From Dryobates pubescens (taxonomy: Eukaryota > Chordata > Aves > Piciformes > Picidae): a DNA stretch of 64,000 nucleotides. The stretch lies in assembly GCF_014839835.1 (NCBI RefSeq), contig NC_071621.1, forward strand, positions 18,687,402-18,751,401, read 5' to 3'. The notes beneath the pieces were generated by a model. That model was not told where the DNA came from and made no database searches. It saw nothing but the letters and a program-made list of their open reading frames with translations. The number at the start of each line of letters is the position of its first letter. The first letter of the stretch is position 1. The position numbers and the translations under genes were made by a program. This document shows positions 42,001 to 52,900 of this stretch, piece after piece.

Positions 42001-45000
42001 GTAGGCAATTCCCCTCACCCATCCCCACCTGGTGGAGCTCTTAGAGTGAACTGAAGAAAGACAGACAACAAACCAAAAATCACTAAATATCCCCCCCAAA
42101 AAAATCCCCAGCATTCAAATACCACCAGTCAGAAACTGTACAACACCTGAACCTTAAGCTAGAAATTGCACCAATTCACTATCACATTAGACCTAAATTA
42201 TTACCCTTCTCAGCCAGCTGTTTTTTTTCTCTTCCCTTATAGTTTCAGGTTTCCATACAGGCAAATTAGAAGAGAAGAAGTAAGAAAGAAAACGTTGATT
42301 ACAAGCAATTTATACACACATATTTCACTCACCAAAAACCTTCTGTAATATTCCAATGGTTCCACAGTTCTAAAACCAACAGAAAGGGAAGTTTATATGC
42401 AAGTTCCCAAGCAGGCAAGAGACAACAACAAAAAAGATAAGCAAAACCAAACATACAACAACAAATAAGTGGAAAAATCAAGATGACTGGCAAATCAATG
42501 CAGTCACAGAAAGATGAGGAAACTCTAAACTGATCTAAGAAAAAGATGCTTTCACACGTTCACTTCCAAAATGCTTCTTCCTCACAAGGAACCTGACTGC
42601 ACATGCACCTAACACAAACTAAGAGCTTTCAATTTAATAATCTGGACTATTAGATTTTAAGAAATGCTTTTAAAGAAATGCAGAAAGGATCCTTTTATTA
42701 CAGGGTCTGAAATACCTTTTAGTTCAAGAACTGCATTCTGATGTACAATTTTACAGTCTTGAAATGTCACAATTTTTCTCAGAATCTTTAAGAAACTACA
42801 AAATCAATAAATATGTTTCATGCAGTGCTTCAGCTGAGAAATAATTAATGATTATTATTTATCATAAACTAAACAAATTTGTGCATTAGGTTTTTTTAAG
42901 CAAAGAATATTAAAAGGGTCAGTAATATTTCAACAAAGCCTCCCCAGTATTCTTAAAATAAGCACTTCTGGGGAAAAAAAAACAAAAAAAAAAACACAAC
43001 AAAAAAAACCCCTCAACAAACAAACAACAAAAACCCCAACAAACACCCATGAAAAAGAGAAGTCTTCCAAAGGTAAACTAACATATCACAACTCATGGCA
43101 TGCTTACTGCGGTAGTTTTATCCACTTCCCATCCTTTACCACCAATCCTGGCTAAGTAGGGAGGTCCCAGCTGACTAGAAAAGGGCAAACATTACACCCA
43201 TCCACAAGAAGAGCTGGAAGGAGGACCCAGGGAACTACAGACCTATCAGTCTGACCTTAGTGCCAGGGAAGATCATAGAGCAGGTCAACTAGAGTGCCAT
43301 TTTGCAGCATGTGCAAGGCAACCAGATGATCAGGCCCAGACAGCATGCATTCATGAAAGGCAGGTCCTGCTTGACAAATCTGATCTCCTTCCACAACAAA
43401 GTGATCCACTTAGTGGATGTCATCTATCTGAACTTTAGTAAAGCCTTTGACACACTTTCCCACAGAATGCTCCTGGAGAAACTGGCTGCTTATGGCTTGG
43501 ATGGATGGACAATTCACTGGGTTAAGAACTGGCTGGATGGCCAGGCCCAAAAAGTGATGGCAAATGGAGTTAAATCCAGTTGGTGGATGGTCATAAGAGG
43601 TGTTTCCCAGGGCTCAATATGGGGCCAGTGCTCTTTAATATATTTATCATGGTGTGGATGAGGGGATTGAGCATACTCTCAGTAAGTTTACAGATGACAC
43701 TAAATTGGGTGGGAGTGTTGATCTGTTTGAGGGTAAGAAGGCTCTGCAAAAAGATCTGGGCAAGCTGGATCAATGGGCCAAGGCCGGTTGTATAAGGTTT
43801 AACAAGTGCTGAGCACTGCAGTTGGGTCACGACAGCACCAGGCAACACCACAGGCTTGGGGCAGAGTGGCTGTAAAGTTGCCTGGTGGAAAAAGACCTGG
43901 AGGTGCTGGTTGACGGATGGCTAGACATGAGCCAGAAATGTGCTCAGGTGGCCAAGAAGGCCAACAATATCCTGGTCTGTATCAGGAATAGTGTGGACAG
44001 TAGACTAGGGAAGTGATTGTGCCTCTGTACTTGGCACTGGCATTCAGTTTTGGGCTCCTCACTACTAAAAGGACATTGAGGTGCTGGAGCATGTACAGAA
44101 GAGGGTAACAAAGATGGTGAAGGGTCTAGGTCACAAACCTTAGGGGAAGTGGTTGAGGGAACTGGGATTATTTAATCTGGAGGAGTCCAAGGGGAGACCT
44201 CATTGCTCTCTATAACTCCATGGAAGGAGGCTGTAGTGAGATAGTGGGGTCAGTCTCTTCTCCCTAGTATCAGGTGATAGGATGAGAGGACATGACCTGA
44301 AATTGTGCTAGGGGAGGTTTAGATTGGGTATTAGGAAAAATATTTTTTCTGAAAGTGATCAAGCATTGGAATAGGTTGCCCAGAGATGTGAAGTTACTAT
44401 CCCTGGAGGTGTTCAAGAAATGCACAGACATGGCACATCAGGATGTGTTTAATGGCCATGGAGATGTTAGGTTGACGGCTGGACTCAATGACCTTAGAGG
44501 TATTTTCTAACCAAAACAATTCTGTTTCTATGATTCAACAGCAAGTATAAATTAAACCCTCCTGTTTCCCCATATGTTGGTCATGTACTACTGGTTTTTA
44601 ATTCCAACACACAGCCTGTTCTTTTCTAATTCACGCAAGAGCACTTGTGAAACCTTGTTTCACACATCTAAGATGTACAGCTGGAACAGGTTGCCCTGCA
44701 AAGAAGTTGTGGATGCCCCACCACTGGAAGTGTTCAAGGTCAGGCTGCATGGGCATTTGAGCCACCTGATCTAGTGAAGCATGTCCCTGCCCATGGTAGG
44801 GAATTAAAGATCTCTGAAGGTCTCTTCCAACCAAAGCCACTAAAGAATTCTAAAATGAGACGTTCTAAATAGGAAGCCAATCATTCACTACTGTTCAAAG
44901 CTCTTTGTAATGCTTTACTAAGTTGGTTTTGCCTGTACCTCATCCCTTCGAAAAAGGAGGCTGCCCTCCTTCTAACGTCACAGGAGCTATGGGGCAGCTA

Positions 45001-46355
45001 AGGCTTCTGAAGGAGTCTCTAGCGGCCACTGGATCCAACCCTTCATCCAAACAAGAGGCACACAGAATAGATACATCACTCAGGACTTTGCCCAACAGCA
45101 CTGTTTCCCAGGATGGAGATACAAGTCTCCCTAGATGACCACCCTTCACTATTACTTCCCCAACCTCTGCAGCATTTATTCTGAATCATGCTTCAACCTG
45201 AATAGAATAGAATAGAATAGACCAGGTTGGAAGAGACCTTTGAGATCATCACGTTCAACCTATCATCCAACACCACTTAATCAACTAAACCTTGCAACCA
45301 AGCACCCCGTCAAGTCTCCTCCTAAACACCTCCAATGATGGCAACTCCACCGCCTCCCGGGGCAGCCCATTCCAATGGGCAATCACTCTCTCTGTGTAGA
45401 ATTTCTTCCTAACATCCAGTCTAAACCTCCCCTGGTACAGCCTGAGACTGTGTCCTCTTGTTCTGGTGCTGGTTGCCTGGGAGAACAGCCCCTGCTTGTC
45501 TACAACCTCCCTTCAGGGAGTTGTAGAGAGCAAGAAGGTCTCCCCTGAGCCTCCTCTTCTCAAGGCTAAGCAACCCCAGCTCCCTCAGCCTCTCCTCACA
45601 GGGCTTGTGTTCCAAACCCCTCACCAACTTTGTTGCCCTTCTCTGGACACGTGTACCCAGGGTCTACCTCTTCTGCCTTCTCCACACCCCATCGCCATTA
45701 AGCAGATCAAGGCCTTACTGATCTCTGTGCTTAGCCTTGCCTTTTAAGGCTGAACAAACCCAGCTCGCTCAGTCTCACATCACAGGGGCTCCAGCTCCCT
45801 CAGCACCCTGACAGCTCCCCGCTGGCCATGCCTTCGCCTGCTCACGTCTCGCCTGTAATGCGAAGTCCCAAAGCAGAGCCAGCAACGAATATCCCCAGTG
45901 CCCTGGCCACGAAGCGCCTTGCGCTGGGGTATCCAGCGGGATGCTCCGCAGGAAGCCCTCTACACCCGCCCGCGACCCAATGCTGCCTGCAATACGGGGT
46001 TATCTCAGCCAGCGCCGGGGCCTACCGCGAAACAGGAGGCTGCCGGCTCTGCGGTGTAGCTCACACAGCAGCGGGAAACAGCACCGGAAAGAAACTGGCA
46101 ACACTTAAAGACAACGCACTGAAGCCCTCTCCCTTTCATTCGCACGCTGCCGAGAACGAGCGCAGGGCCGTGGAGGTAACGGGGCAAAGGCCCCCGCGGC
46201 CCCCACGACGGTGCTGCCTTAGGCCCTCGGGATCGGGCAAAGGGACGCCCGCCCACCTGCCTCAGGAGACGCGGGACGAGCGGGACCACCCCAGCGCCGC
46301 GCAAGGCAAACTCCACAGCCACCAAGCGCGTCACTTACTTGAAAGCCGTCGCCAT
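33068..46355 (-). CDS. EXOSC8: EXOSC8, exosome complex component RRP43
   Basis: Non-catalytic RNase PH-like subunit of the six-member ring of the RNA exosome, acting in nuclear and cytoplasmic 3'-5' RNA processing and decay. Coding exons in gene order: 46339-46355, 42333-42369, 41624-41687, 39868-39941, 39269-39314, 38184-38289, 38056-38101, 37709-37805, 36299-36419, 33581-33687 and 33068-33183. They sum to 831 bases, 276 residues plus stop, the same length as human. Landmarks are [83 protein letters not shown] and [19 protein letters not shown]. RNase PH domain 1 covers about residues 30-165, domain 2 about 190-258. Intron 3 has a GC donor; the others have GT. The start MATAFK lies in the shared CpG island. 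Confidence 0.96.
33810..33840. repeat. A/C-rich low-complexity tract
   Basis: CAAACAAACAAACAAAACAC followed by a C run and ATAAATGGGGG, in EXOSC8 intron 9. It is one of several A/C-only tracts in the window. Confidence 0.75.
34856..35012 (-). mobile_element. CR1 3' end fragment, minus strand
   Basis: TTAACCAGGTTGGAAAAGAC, GAGATCATCAAGTCCAACCT, ATCTAATCAACTAAACCATG, ACACTTCCAGTGATGGTGAT and CACCTCCCTGGGCAGCC match the reverse complement of a CR1 3' end. In EXOSC8 intron 9, in the same orientation as the gene. Confidence 0.92.
37298..37566 (-). mobile_element. CR1 3' end fragment, minus strand
   Basis: CACAGAATCACAGAATGTTA, GGAAGGGACCTCAGAAGATC, GATCACACAGGAACACATCC and GGGCAGCCTGTTCCAGTGTT, then CACCCTCACAGTGAA. 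A well preserved reverse-oriented CR1 3' end. It belongs to the same subfamily as the copies at 9,755 and 62,505. Located in EXOSC8 intron 8. Confidence 0.93.
40100..41015 (-). mobile_element. CR1 LINE fragment, about 0.9 kb, minus strand
   Basis: Starts with ATCACATGGAATCAAACAGG and GGCTGGAAGGGACCACTGGA, and ends near GATGTTGTACAGGACTGAAT. The minus strand gives CR1 pieces such as [18 protein letters not shown], then [20 protein letters not shown]. The catalytic motif reads FGDD rather than FADD. The part around 40,730-40,860 is poorly alignable by eye. In EXOSC8 intron 3. Confidence 0.88.
41621..41625 (-). other. EXOSC8: GC-type splice donor of EXOSC8 intron 3
   Basis: On the minus strand exon 3 ends AACATTG and the intron opens GCAAGT. 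The next exon starts at 39941 after CTTCAG and needs exactly one carried base (G) to give [11 protein letters not shown]. The closest GT would add four bases to the exon and shift the frame. The +3 to +6 bases AAGT are ideal for the rare GC-AG class. Confidence 0.85.
41872..41897. repeat. 26-bp perfect palindrome
   Basis: A perfect inverted repeat with no spacer, centred on ATAT, with arms beginning AGAAAAATCAATA. It is in EXOSC8 intron 2. AT-rich palindromes of this kind can extrude as cruciforms; no function is claimed. Confidence 0.9.
42971..43049. repeat. A/C-only low-complexity tract
   Basis: About 80 bp almost wholly A and C on the plus strand, with AACAAACAAACAACAAAAAC and short C runs. 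In EXOSC8 intron 1, just upstream of a plus-strand CR1. Confidence 0.92.
43140..44537 (+). mobile_element. CR1 LINE, 1.4 kb, longest copy in window
   Basis: Plus-strand CR1 covering most of the reverse transcriptase and the 3' end: [100 protein letters not shown], and later ALVRPHL-type and LPREV-type remnants. It ends GTTTCTATGATTC at 44,537. The catalytic DFSKAFD block reads NFSKAFD. Multiple stops and frame changes break it. It is antisense in EXOSC8 intron 1. Confidence 0.93.
44640..44850 (+). mobile_element. CR1 3' end fragment, plus strand
   Basis: ATGTACAGCTGGAACAGGTT, GTGGATGCCCCACCACTGGA, CTGATCTAGTGAAGCATGTC and AAGGTCTCTTCCAACCAAAG mark a CR1 3' end, about 100 bp after the end of the previous element. 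Its wording differs, so it is a different subfamily. Confidence 0.85.
45196..45665 (-). mobile_element. CR1 LINE with GAATA tail, minus strand
   Basis: Begins with a pentanucleotide tail (AATAGAATAGAATAGAATAG at about 45,201) and ACCAGGTTGGAAGAGACCTT. It continues through CACCTCCAATGATGGCAACT and TTTCTTCCTAACATCCAGTC to TTGCCCTTCTCTGGACACG. The minus strand encodes [20 protein letters not shown] relatively well preserved CR1 3' half, in EXOSC8 intron 1 just downstream of the CpG island. Confidence 0.94.
45735..45812 (-). mobile_element. Short CR1 remnant, minus strand
   Basis: AAGGCTGAACAAACCCAGCT, CGCTCAGTCTCACATCACAG and CAGCTCCCTCAGCACCCTGA look like a second, GC-richer CR1 piece of the segment upstream of the WAPQ region. 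It abuts the CpG island edge. Confidence 0.55.
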
Positions 46356-46900
46356 AGCGGCACCGCTGCCGTCCCGGATGTGCTATCGCCTCGTGACCCG
46401 GCCAGCCGGAAGCCTTCGCCGGAGGACTGGAGGCAGCGGCGGCCCTAGGAACACGGGGTCTGGCGGGACCGAGCCGCCAGGGGGCGCCAGCGGATGGATT
46501 CAAATGCCACTCGCCGGCCCCTCTTGGCGGCGCGCTGCTGTGCCGAGTTCGCTTCCGCGTCGCTGTGCGATAGGGCTCCGCCCCGCGCCGCTGCCGTGCG
46601 CCGGCCGCGGGCTATGGCGCTCCTGCTCTCCGTGCCCGCAGCCGTGGCAGCTTTGGCGGCCCTGGCCGCCCTCCTTCTTGTCCTGGTGAGAGCTGCTTCG
46701 TGGTCACCGCGGGCCTGGGGAGCCTTCGGGGCGGGGGCGGTACGTAGGGCCGCACGTGGGGCCACCCAGTCCACGCCCCTGCTGCGTGGGGCAGGGGCTT
46801 TGGGCTTGGTGGCGTGTAGCGGGCCCCAGACCCCCGCCATGCCTTGTTCAGAGGGGCGAGGGATGGCTGGGACTGGTCGGCAGCGCGTGTCACACCGTCG
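45830..46900. promoter_or_regulatory. CpG island with divergent EXOSC8/ALG5 promoter
   Basis: About 1 kb of CpG-dense DNA. EXOSC8 starts leftward at 46355 and ALG5 rightward at 46614, leaving 258 bp between the two ATGs. Between them are an ETS-type CCGGAAG (46406-46412), CGTGAC (46392-46397) and GC boxes such as CCGCCCC near 46,579. I see no TATA box, as usual for bidirectional housekeeping promoters. Both starts lie within CTATGGCG, a YY1-like core. The human orthologues are arranged the same way. Confidence 0.88.
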
Positions 46901-49900
46901 CTCTGTTTCTGCAGCAGCTGGCACAGATGTGCCCATGCGAGGTTTTATGCGGGGAGTGTGGTTTTGCAAGGCGTGGGGTGAAAAGTCTTGCAAAAGAAAT
47001 ATAAAATGGAGCATTTCATCCTTATATCATGCCTTGTAAAATATTACGGTTGAGTGCTTGCACGGCAACTGCTTGGGACCCCCGTTTGTACCTGGGTGAC
47101 CAAAATACCCGTGCAGGGTTGAGTCCAACACCTGGAAAGTGATACTCGGCTACGCATCAACAGTGCCACGTATACAGTGATTCCACGTAAATGTACTCCA
47201 GAAGACAAATACTATGGATTTATCTTAGGCATACGTTAAAATTATCAGAGCCTTACTGAAATCACATTTGTCTGCCTAGTTTGTGAGTAGTGTTCAGCGG
47301 GCCTGTGCTGGGTCAGAGGAAGCACCAGCCTCTTGACTGATAAAGGTGACTTTGGTAAAGGGGAAGTGGGGCATGGACCACAAGTTTGGAGGTATCTACG
47401 TGCATTGCAGTTGAGAGCAGCAACAAGCCAGTGATGCTGACAGTGGTCAAAGTAAATGACATGGAGTATTCAAACTGCGTGATGTTTTGGTTCTGTGTGG
47501 TTTGATCCATGGATAAAGTACTGCACTGCTGACCGGCCTCATTACTGAAATATAGTTGATTACCCCCTTGCAGTACGTTGAAAAGGCAGGTAAACCTTTA
47601 ATAGACTGGTCAATGATTTTTCTCATTTCTTTTTCATCACAGATATGTATGATTGCTCATGTAACTGCCAGAAAAATGCCAACCCTTCACCGACATGAAG
47701 AAGAGAAATACTTCGTAAATGCCGAAGGCAGGAAAGAATCTGTACCAAGTATACATGATCCCCCTTCAAAGGAACTCTCTGTTGTTGTGCCTTCTTACAA
47801 TGAGGAAGATCGGTGTAAGATTTTTCTTGTTTTGAGAAAAAGAAGAAAATCTATCTGTTGTTACTTTAATAGTACAGAGGTCAGTTTATATTAGGAGAAG
47901 AATACATAGAATAGAGTAGAGTCTGGCAGGCCAGATTATGTATCTGATTTTGGACACAGTTTCCAGAAAACCATCCAAGAACACGGAATTTCAAAATTAA
48001 GGCACTGCGTAACTTAATTGCTGCTGCTGCTGCTAAAAGTAGCATGGGGCACATGTAAGAATCCTCTTTATTTTAATGAAGTTCAAGCAGGATGGCTGCT
48101 CATTGCCCTTGTAAATGCTGTAAGTCAGGAATTAGAAGGTTACTTTTAAAATTTATTTGAGAGCTTCACACTGTAAACAACAGCAGCAGCTTCAAACAAA
48201 CAGGAACAAAAAGGATGATCTCATTGTTTTCTGTTTGACTTAGCCATATGTGCAAACACCTGAGAGTACAAAGTGAAGACTTTTGAGATGGGATAGAAAT
48301 AACCAAGCTCTGAAACTGTACTTGGGGTTGACATGGTAGCACCTATTGTCATTCCTTTTTTTGGCAAGTGGGAAAAATGAGCTGTTTGTGATTCCATTAA
48401 GAGAGATGTTGACAAATAAAGTGTAGCTGGACACAAGGTAGGCCTGGCCCTTTCTCGAGTCCAGAGCATTCCTCAGTCCTGGTTCTCACATACCTCTTTT
48501 CAGTAAGCAGGGTCTTAATATGTTGCATGTGATTTTCAGTTGTTCCTCTCCTTGGAGGTAAAACACTCACCTGAGGTGTGCTCAGGAATTAACATATTCT
48601 TGCAAAGACAACCATAAGGTTGAATGTCTTTTTAACCTGCAGATAAATCAGCTGCAAAAGTAGTACCTGTTGACTGAAGCATCATGGCCAGCAGCCTTAG
48701 TAAAAGAAGGCATGTAACTGACTAGTGTTAGGAATTTCTCTTGTTGCCCTCTCTATCAGCTTCCTTAAATAGATGGAAGTCAGTGCTGGTTTGCAGAGTT
48801 ACTCATGGAGAATAATTACTGATTTTCTGTTAATACTGTGTAGAGAATTATATATATCAAAATGGAAAATCAGTTCTGTAGAAGAAATGTCTTTATCCTG
48901 TCTTGTATGTGTGATTTTGTGTCTGTGTTCTTTCTGCACTTAGGAAGGACAGGACTTAGAGTTGCAGGTGCTGAGCTTGTTTGCTGAAGGTAGTGAAAGA
49001 GGCAATTTGCTCAGCCTTGCTTTGTGGTTGTTTTCAGCTTGCTTATGTAGGTGCTTTTTGGTGCTTGTCCTGTTACAATCTACTAATCTGATGTCCTCCA
49101 CTTTTCTTCTAGTACCTCTTATGATGGATGAAGCTTTGGATTATCTAGAAAAAAGACAGGTATTTTCAGTCTGCCTTCAAAATTCCTTGGTTTTCTATAT
49201 GCTGTGTATAGTAAGTCAGTGACCTGTTGTCTTTCATCTGTTGTCTTTCTTGTTTTGAGGTATGTTTAAACAATATTACTTAGCCACTCAGAAATAACAC
49301 TTCTATCTCTTAACATTTTTTGGTTTTTTAGCTTGAATGCTGGAAAGAATTTTTAAATTAAGTAAAAATCTAATATACTGCTATACAATGTTTGCATGAT
49401 ACCTGTTCAAGACAGCAGTTACAGATTAACCACACATTTAGCTTTCTAAGCTAAATCCTAATTTGTTCCAACAACTTTTCTTACGTATGTACTTTTCATT
49501 AGGATTTGTTCTCTGAGTATGAATCCCAGTGTGAGGTTTGTGGGGTTTGTTTTTCTTCACAGTGATCTTATTCTGAGCTTTCATCTTTTGCAATTAAATT
49601 GATTTCTTAGTTCTAGATGGTAGCTGAGGAAAACTATGTCAAGGCAGTGTAATAGAATTTAGCCATATTTGATGCATGGTCTATAATTACGCCATCTTAA
49701 CCAATGTACTGTATCCTATAGGTGTCTGTTTGCAACCCTGAATGAGTTAAAAACTGCTAGGAAGAGAAGAATGCTTATGTTTGAAAGACCTATGACCTGC
49801 TTAAGAAATTGGATTAAATGTATTATTTTTGGTTTTATTTTCAAGAAACGAGATGCTTCCTTCACTTACGAAGTAATAGTGGTCAATGATGGTAGTAAAG

Positions 49901-52900
49901 ATCAAACTGAAAAGGTAAGGAAAAGAAGCGTCTTACCAGATAGAGGTATGGGAGGTTGTGTTCTGCATAATACTGTTTTGCATTTATAGTTTGGTATTTG
50001 AAGCAGTTGACAATGTTTCTGAACGCTTTCTGTACGCGTTGCAGATGTCACGTACACACATGCATGAACATGTAATTCTTTTGCAAATACCAGTATTGAT
50101 TGGCAGCCATGATTGATTGGCAGCAGGCATAGAATCATAGAATTCTTAGGGTTGGAAGGGACCTCAAGAATCATCTAGTTCAAAGCCCCCTGCCACGGGC
50201 AAGGGCACCTTACACTAAATCAGGCTGATCAGAGCCACATCCAGCCTGGCCATAAAAACCTCTAGGGATGGGGCTTCTACCACCTCCCCTGGGCAACCTG
50301 TTCCAGTGTTTCACCACCCTCGTGGTGAAGAATTCCTTCCTAGTTCTTTTCCATACCTTTCATGGTATTGTTCATTAAAAAATTTCCATGCCAATTGTAG
50401 TATTTTCAAAACAGTTCTGCATTCTGCTGCTTTGACTTTGATATATGTCCCTGGAAAGGAAGACTGGTCAGCTCCAGGGTTTTTTTTGCTATTGCTTGGA
50501 AGACATTCCAGTTAGCTACTAAAATGAATGCTGCTTTTTCATTAACTTCCTGTAAGCTTATCCATTAAGGACTACTCATATGTGCTTTTTTGACTGCTTT
50601 GCATTCTTTGTTTCTAACTGACCACACTATGGCCATGGGTCTCTGGACTTGGAAGAACGTGAAAAAACCTTTAGGAAAAAAACCTTTAGAAAAACTCATT
50701 ATTTCTCTTCCCCACAACATGGAACAGAATTTGCACACTCCCACAGTGTGAATGGGGTTTTAGGTCACTGCAAATTTTCTTTTTTTAAAGCCACAGGTGG
50801 CTGCAAGACAAGTGAGAAATGGGTAGCAGTAGTAGAAAATTATTTCTTGTTGATTACCTATTGGTGTTGCTAGGAAAGGTCTATAATACTATGATATAAA
50901 TTGCATCAGTGTTGAGGTTTTTGGACTTGAATGAATGGGGGAATATCTCGCTCTCATTGAACGTGACAAGCCTCTTTAGTCTTCTTGTGTCAACTGTGAA
51001 CTGGTTTTTGTTTCCCCAAACAGACTCCAGCAAGCACTGGCAGTGTGTTTGTGCCGACTGACATAGCTCTCTGCTATTAATTTATGGTGTTTTTTTTAAA
51101 CTGCTTTTTTAAGTTAATTTATGTTTTTTTAAAAGGGCAAGCAAATGTAAACTTCTTCCTTGATTCCTGTTTCCGTTTTAAGCTGGTTTTTTGTGTGTCT
51201 ATCAGGTTGCAATGAAGTACTCCAAGAAATATGGAAGTGACAAAGTGCGAGTGCTTTCTTTGGTAAAAAATCGAGGGAAAGGAGGAGCAGTCAGGATGGT
51301 AATTGATACTTTCATCTCCTTCTCTGTCTGAATTACCTGTGCTTAAATATGCAAAAGATAGAGCCGTGCCAATTGGCAGTTTGAATTCAGTACATTAACA
51401 AAATGATTAATGGAGACCTTGAGTACAAGTTCCATAAATTAAGGCAAAACCTTTTTTTTCAAAGTTTTAGATTTTGGATACAATATTTTCTCACCAGAAA
51501 GATCCATAACAATTTTTTTTATATATATATGCAAATTCAAAAGAAAAAGTTAGGCTTGAGTTTCATGTTCCTGTTAGTTCCAATTAGAAATAGGCTGGTG
51601 TTTTAAAAAGCAAACCAACTGAAAAGAGAAAACAACAACAACAACAAAAAGGACAAAACAACAAAACAAACCTTACAGATTAAACTAAAGCTTTTGATGA
51701 GAAAATACAGCAAAATGTGCAAACATTATTTTCCAGGTGGAAACTTGGGGTTTGAAGAATGGCTTTCAAACACTCAGCAAAGTTTGTGTTTACTGAAGCT
51801 TACTGCTATCACACTCAACACTAGAACCAACAGAGTTTATGCTTTCACATACTACTTTTCAAATATTATAACAAAATCATCGTGTTCCAAGTATAAGATA
51901 GCTGTTACACAGAAAGAACAGGTGAATGACACCTTCTGTGAAAAAGGGCAGGATCATTTATGAGTTATCAGTTTCTGTATTTTAAGCTCTGTCCTGAATC
52001 ACCCAGAATGAGAGAATGATAAGGTTTGGAAGGGAGATTATTTTCTTTCTGGAGATCATCTAGTCCAACCCCCTTGGCTGAGCAGGTTCACCTGGAATAG
52101 ATTGCACAAAACAGCATCCAGGCAGATTTTGAATGACTCCAGAGATGGAGCCTCTACCACCTCCCTGGGCAGCGCTTGACCAGCCTCAAGGTAAAGAAGT
52201 TCCTCTTCATGTTTAGGTGGAACTTCCTATATTATGTTTGTGCCCATTACTTCTTGTCCTGTCACTGGGCACCACTGAAAAAAGAATAGAATAGAATTAA
52301 CCAGGTTGGAAAAGACCTTTGAGATCTTCGAGTCCAACCTATCATCCAACACTATCTAATCAACTAAGTCATGGCACCAAGTGCCCCATCCAGTCTCTTC
52401 CTAAACACCTCCAGTGATGGTGACTCTACCACCTCCCTGGACAGCCAGCCCATTCCAATGGCCAATCACCCTTTCTATGAAGAACTTCTTCCTAACGTCC
52501 AGCCTAAACCTCCCCTGGCCCATCTTGAGACTGCTCTGGTGCTGGTTGCCTGGGAGAAAAAACCATTTCACTAGAAAGCTGTCCCCATCCTTCTGACATC
52601 CAGCCTTTTAGGTATTTATAATCATTAGTAAGATCCCCCTTGTCTTCTCTAGTTCAAAAGAGCCCAAAGTCCCTCAGCCTTTCTTCATAAGAGAGATGCA
52701 CTAGTTCCCTAATCATCTTCAAAGCCCTTTGCTGTACCCTCTCAAGCAGTTCCCTAATATGTCAATTTAATTGTTTTTTTTTCTAATGTTACATTAGAAC
52801 ATACAGAGCTTTTGTAAGAAATACAACACTGAAGTTATTTCAAGAGAAGGAGAATGATTCCCTCTGTGATACATTTTTGCACTGTAAAGTGGATGTGTAT

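Noticed and set aside
45828-46448. 206-codon plus-strand frame at the EXOSC8/ALG5 CpG island
   Set aside because: It begins in CR1-derived sequence and runs through EXOSC8 exon 1 and promoter DNA on the opposite strand; no homology.
46494-47039. Open frame of 181 codons across the start of ALG5
   Set aside because: It is ALG5 exon 1 read in frame from an upstream ATG and then through the intron donor at 46686; homology supports the start at 46614 and the splice.
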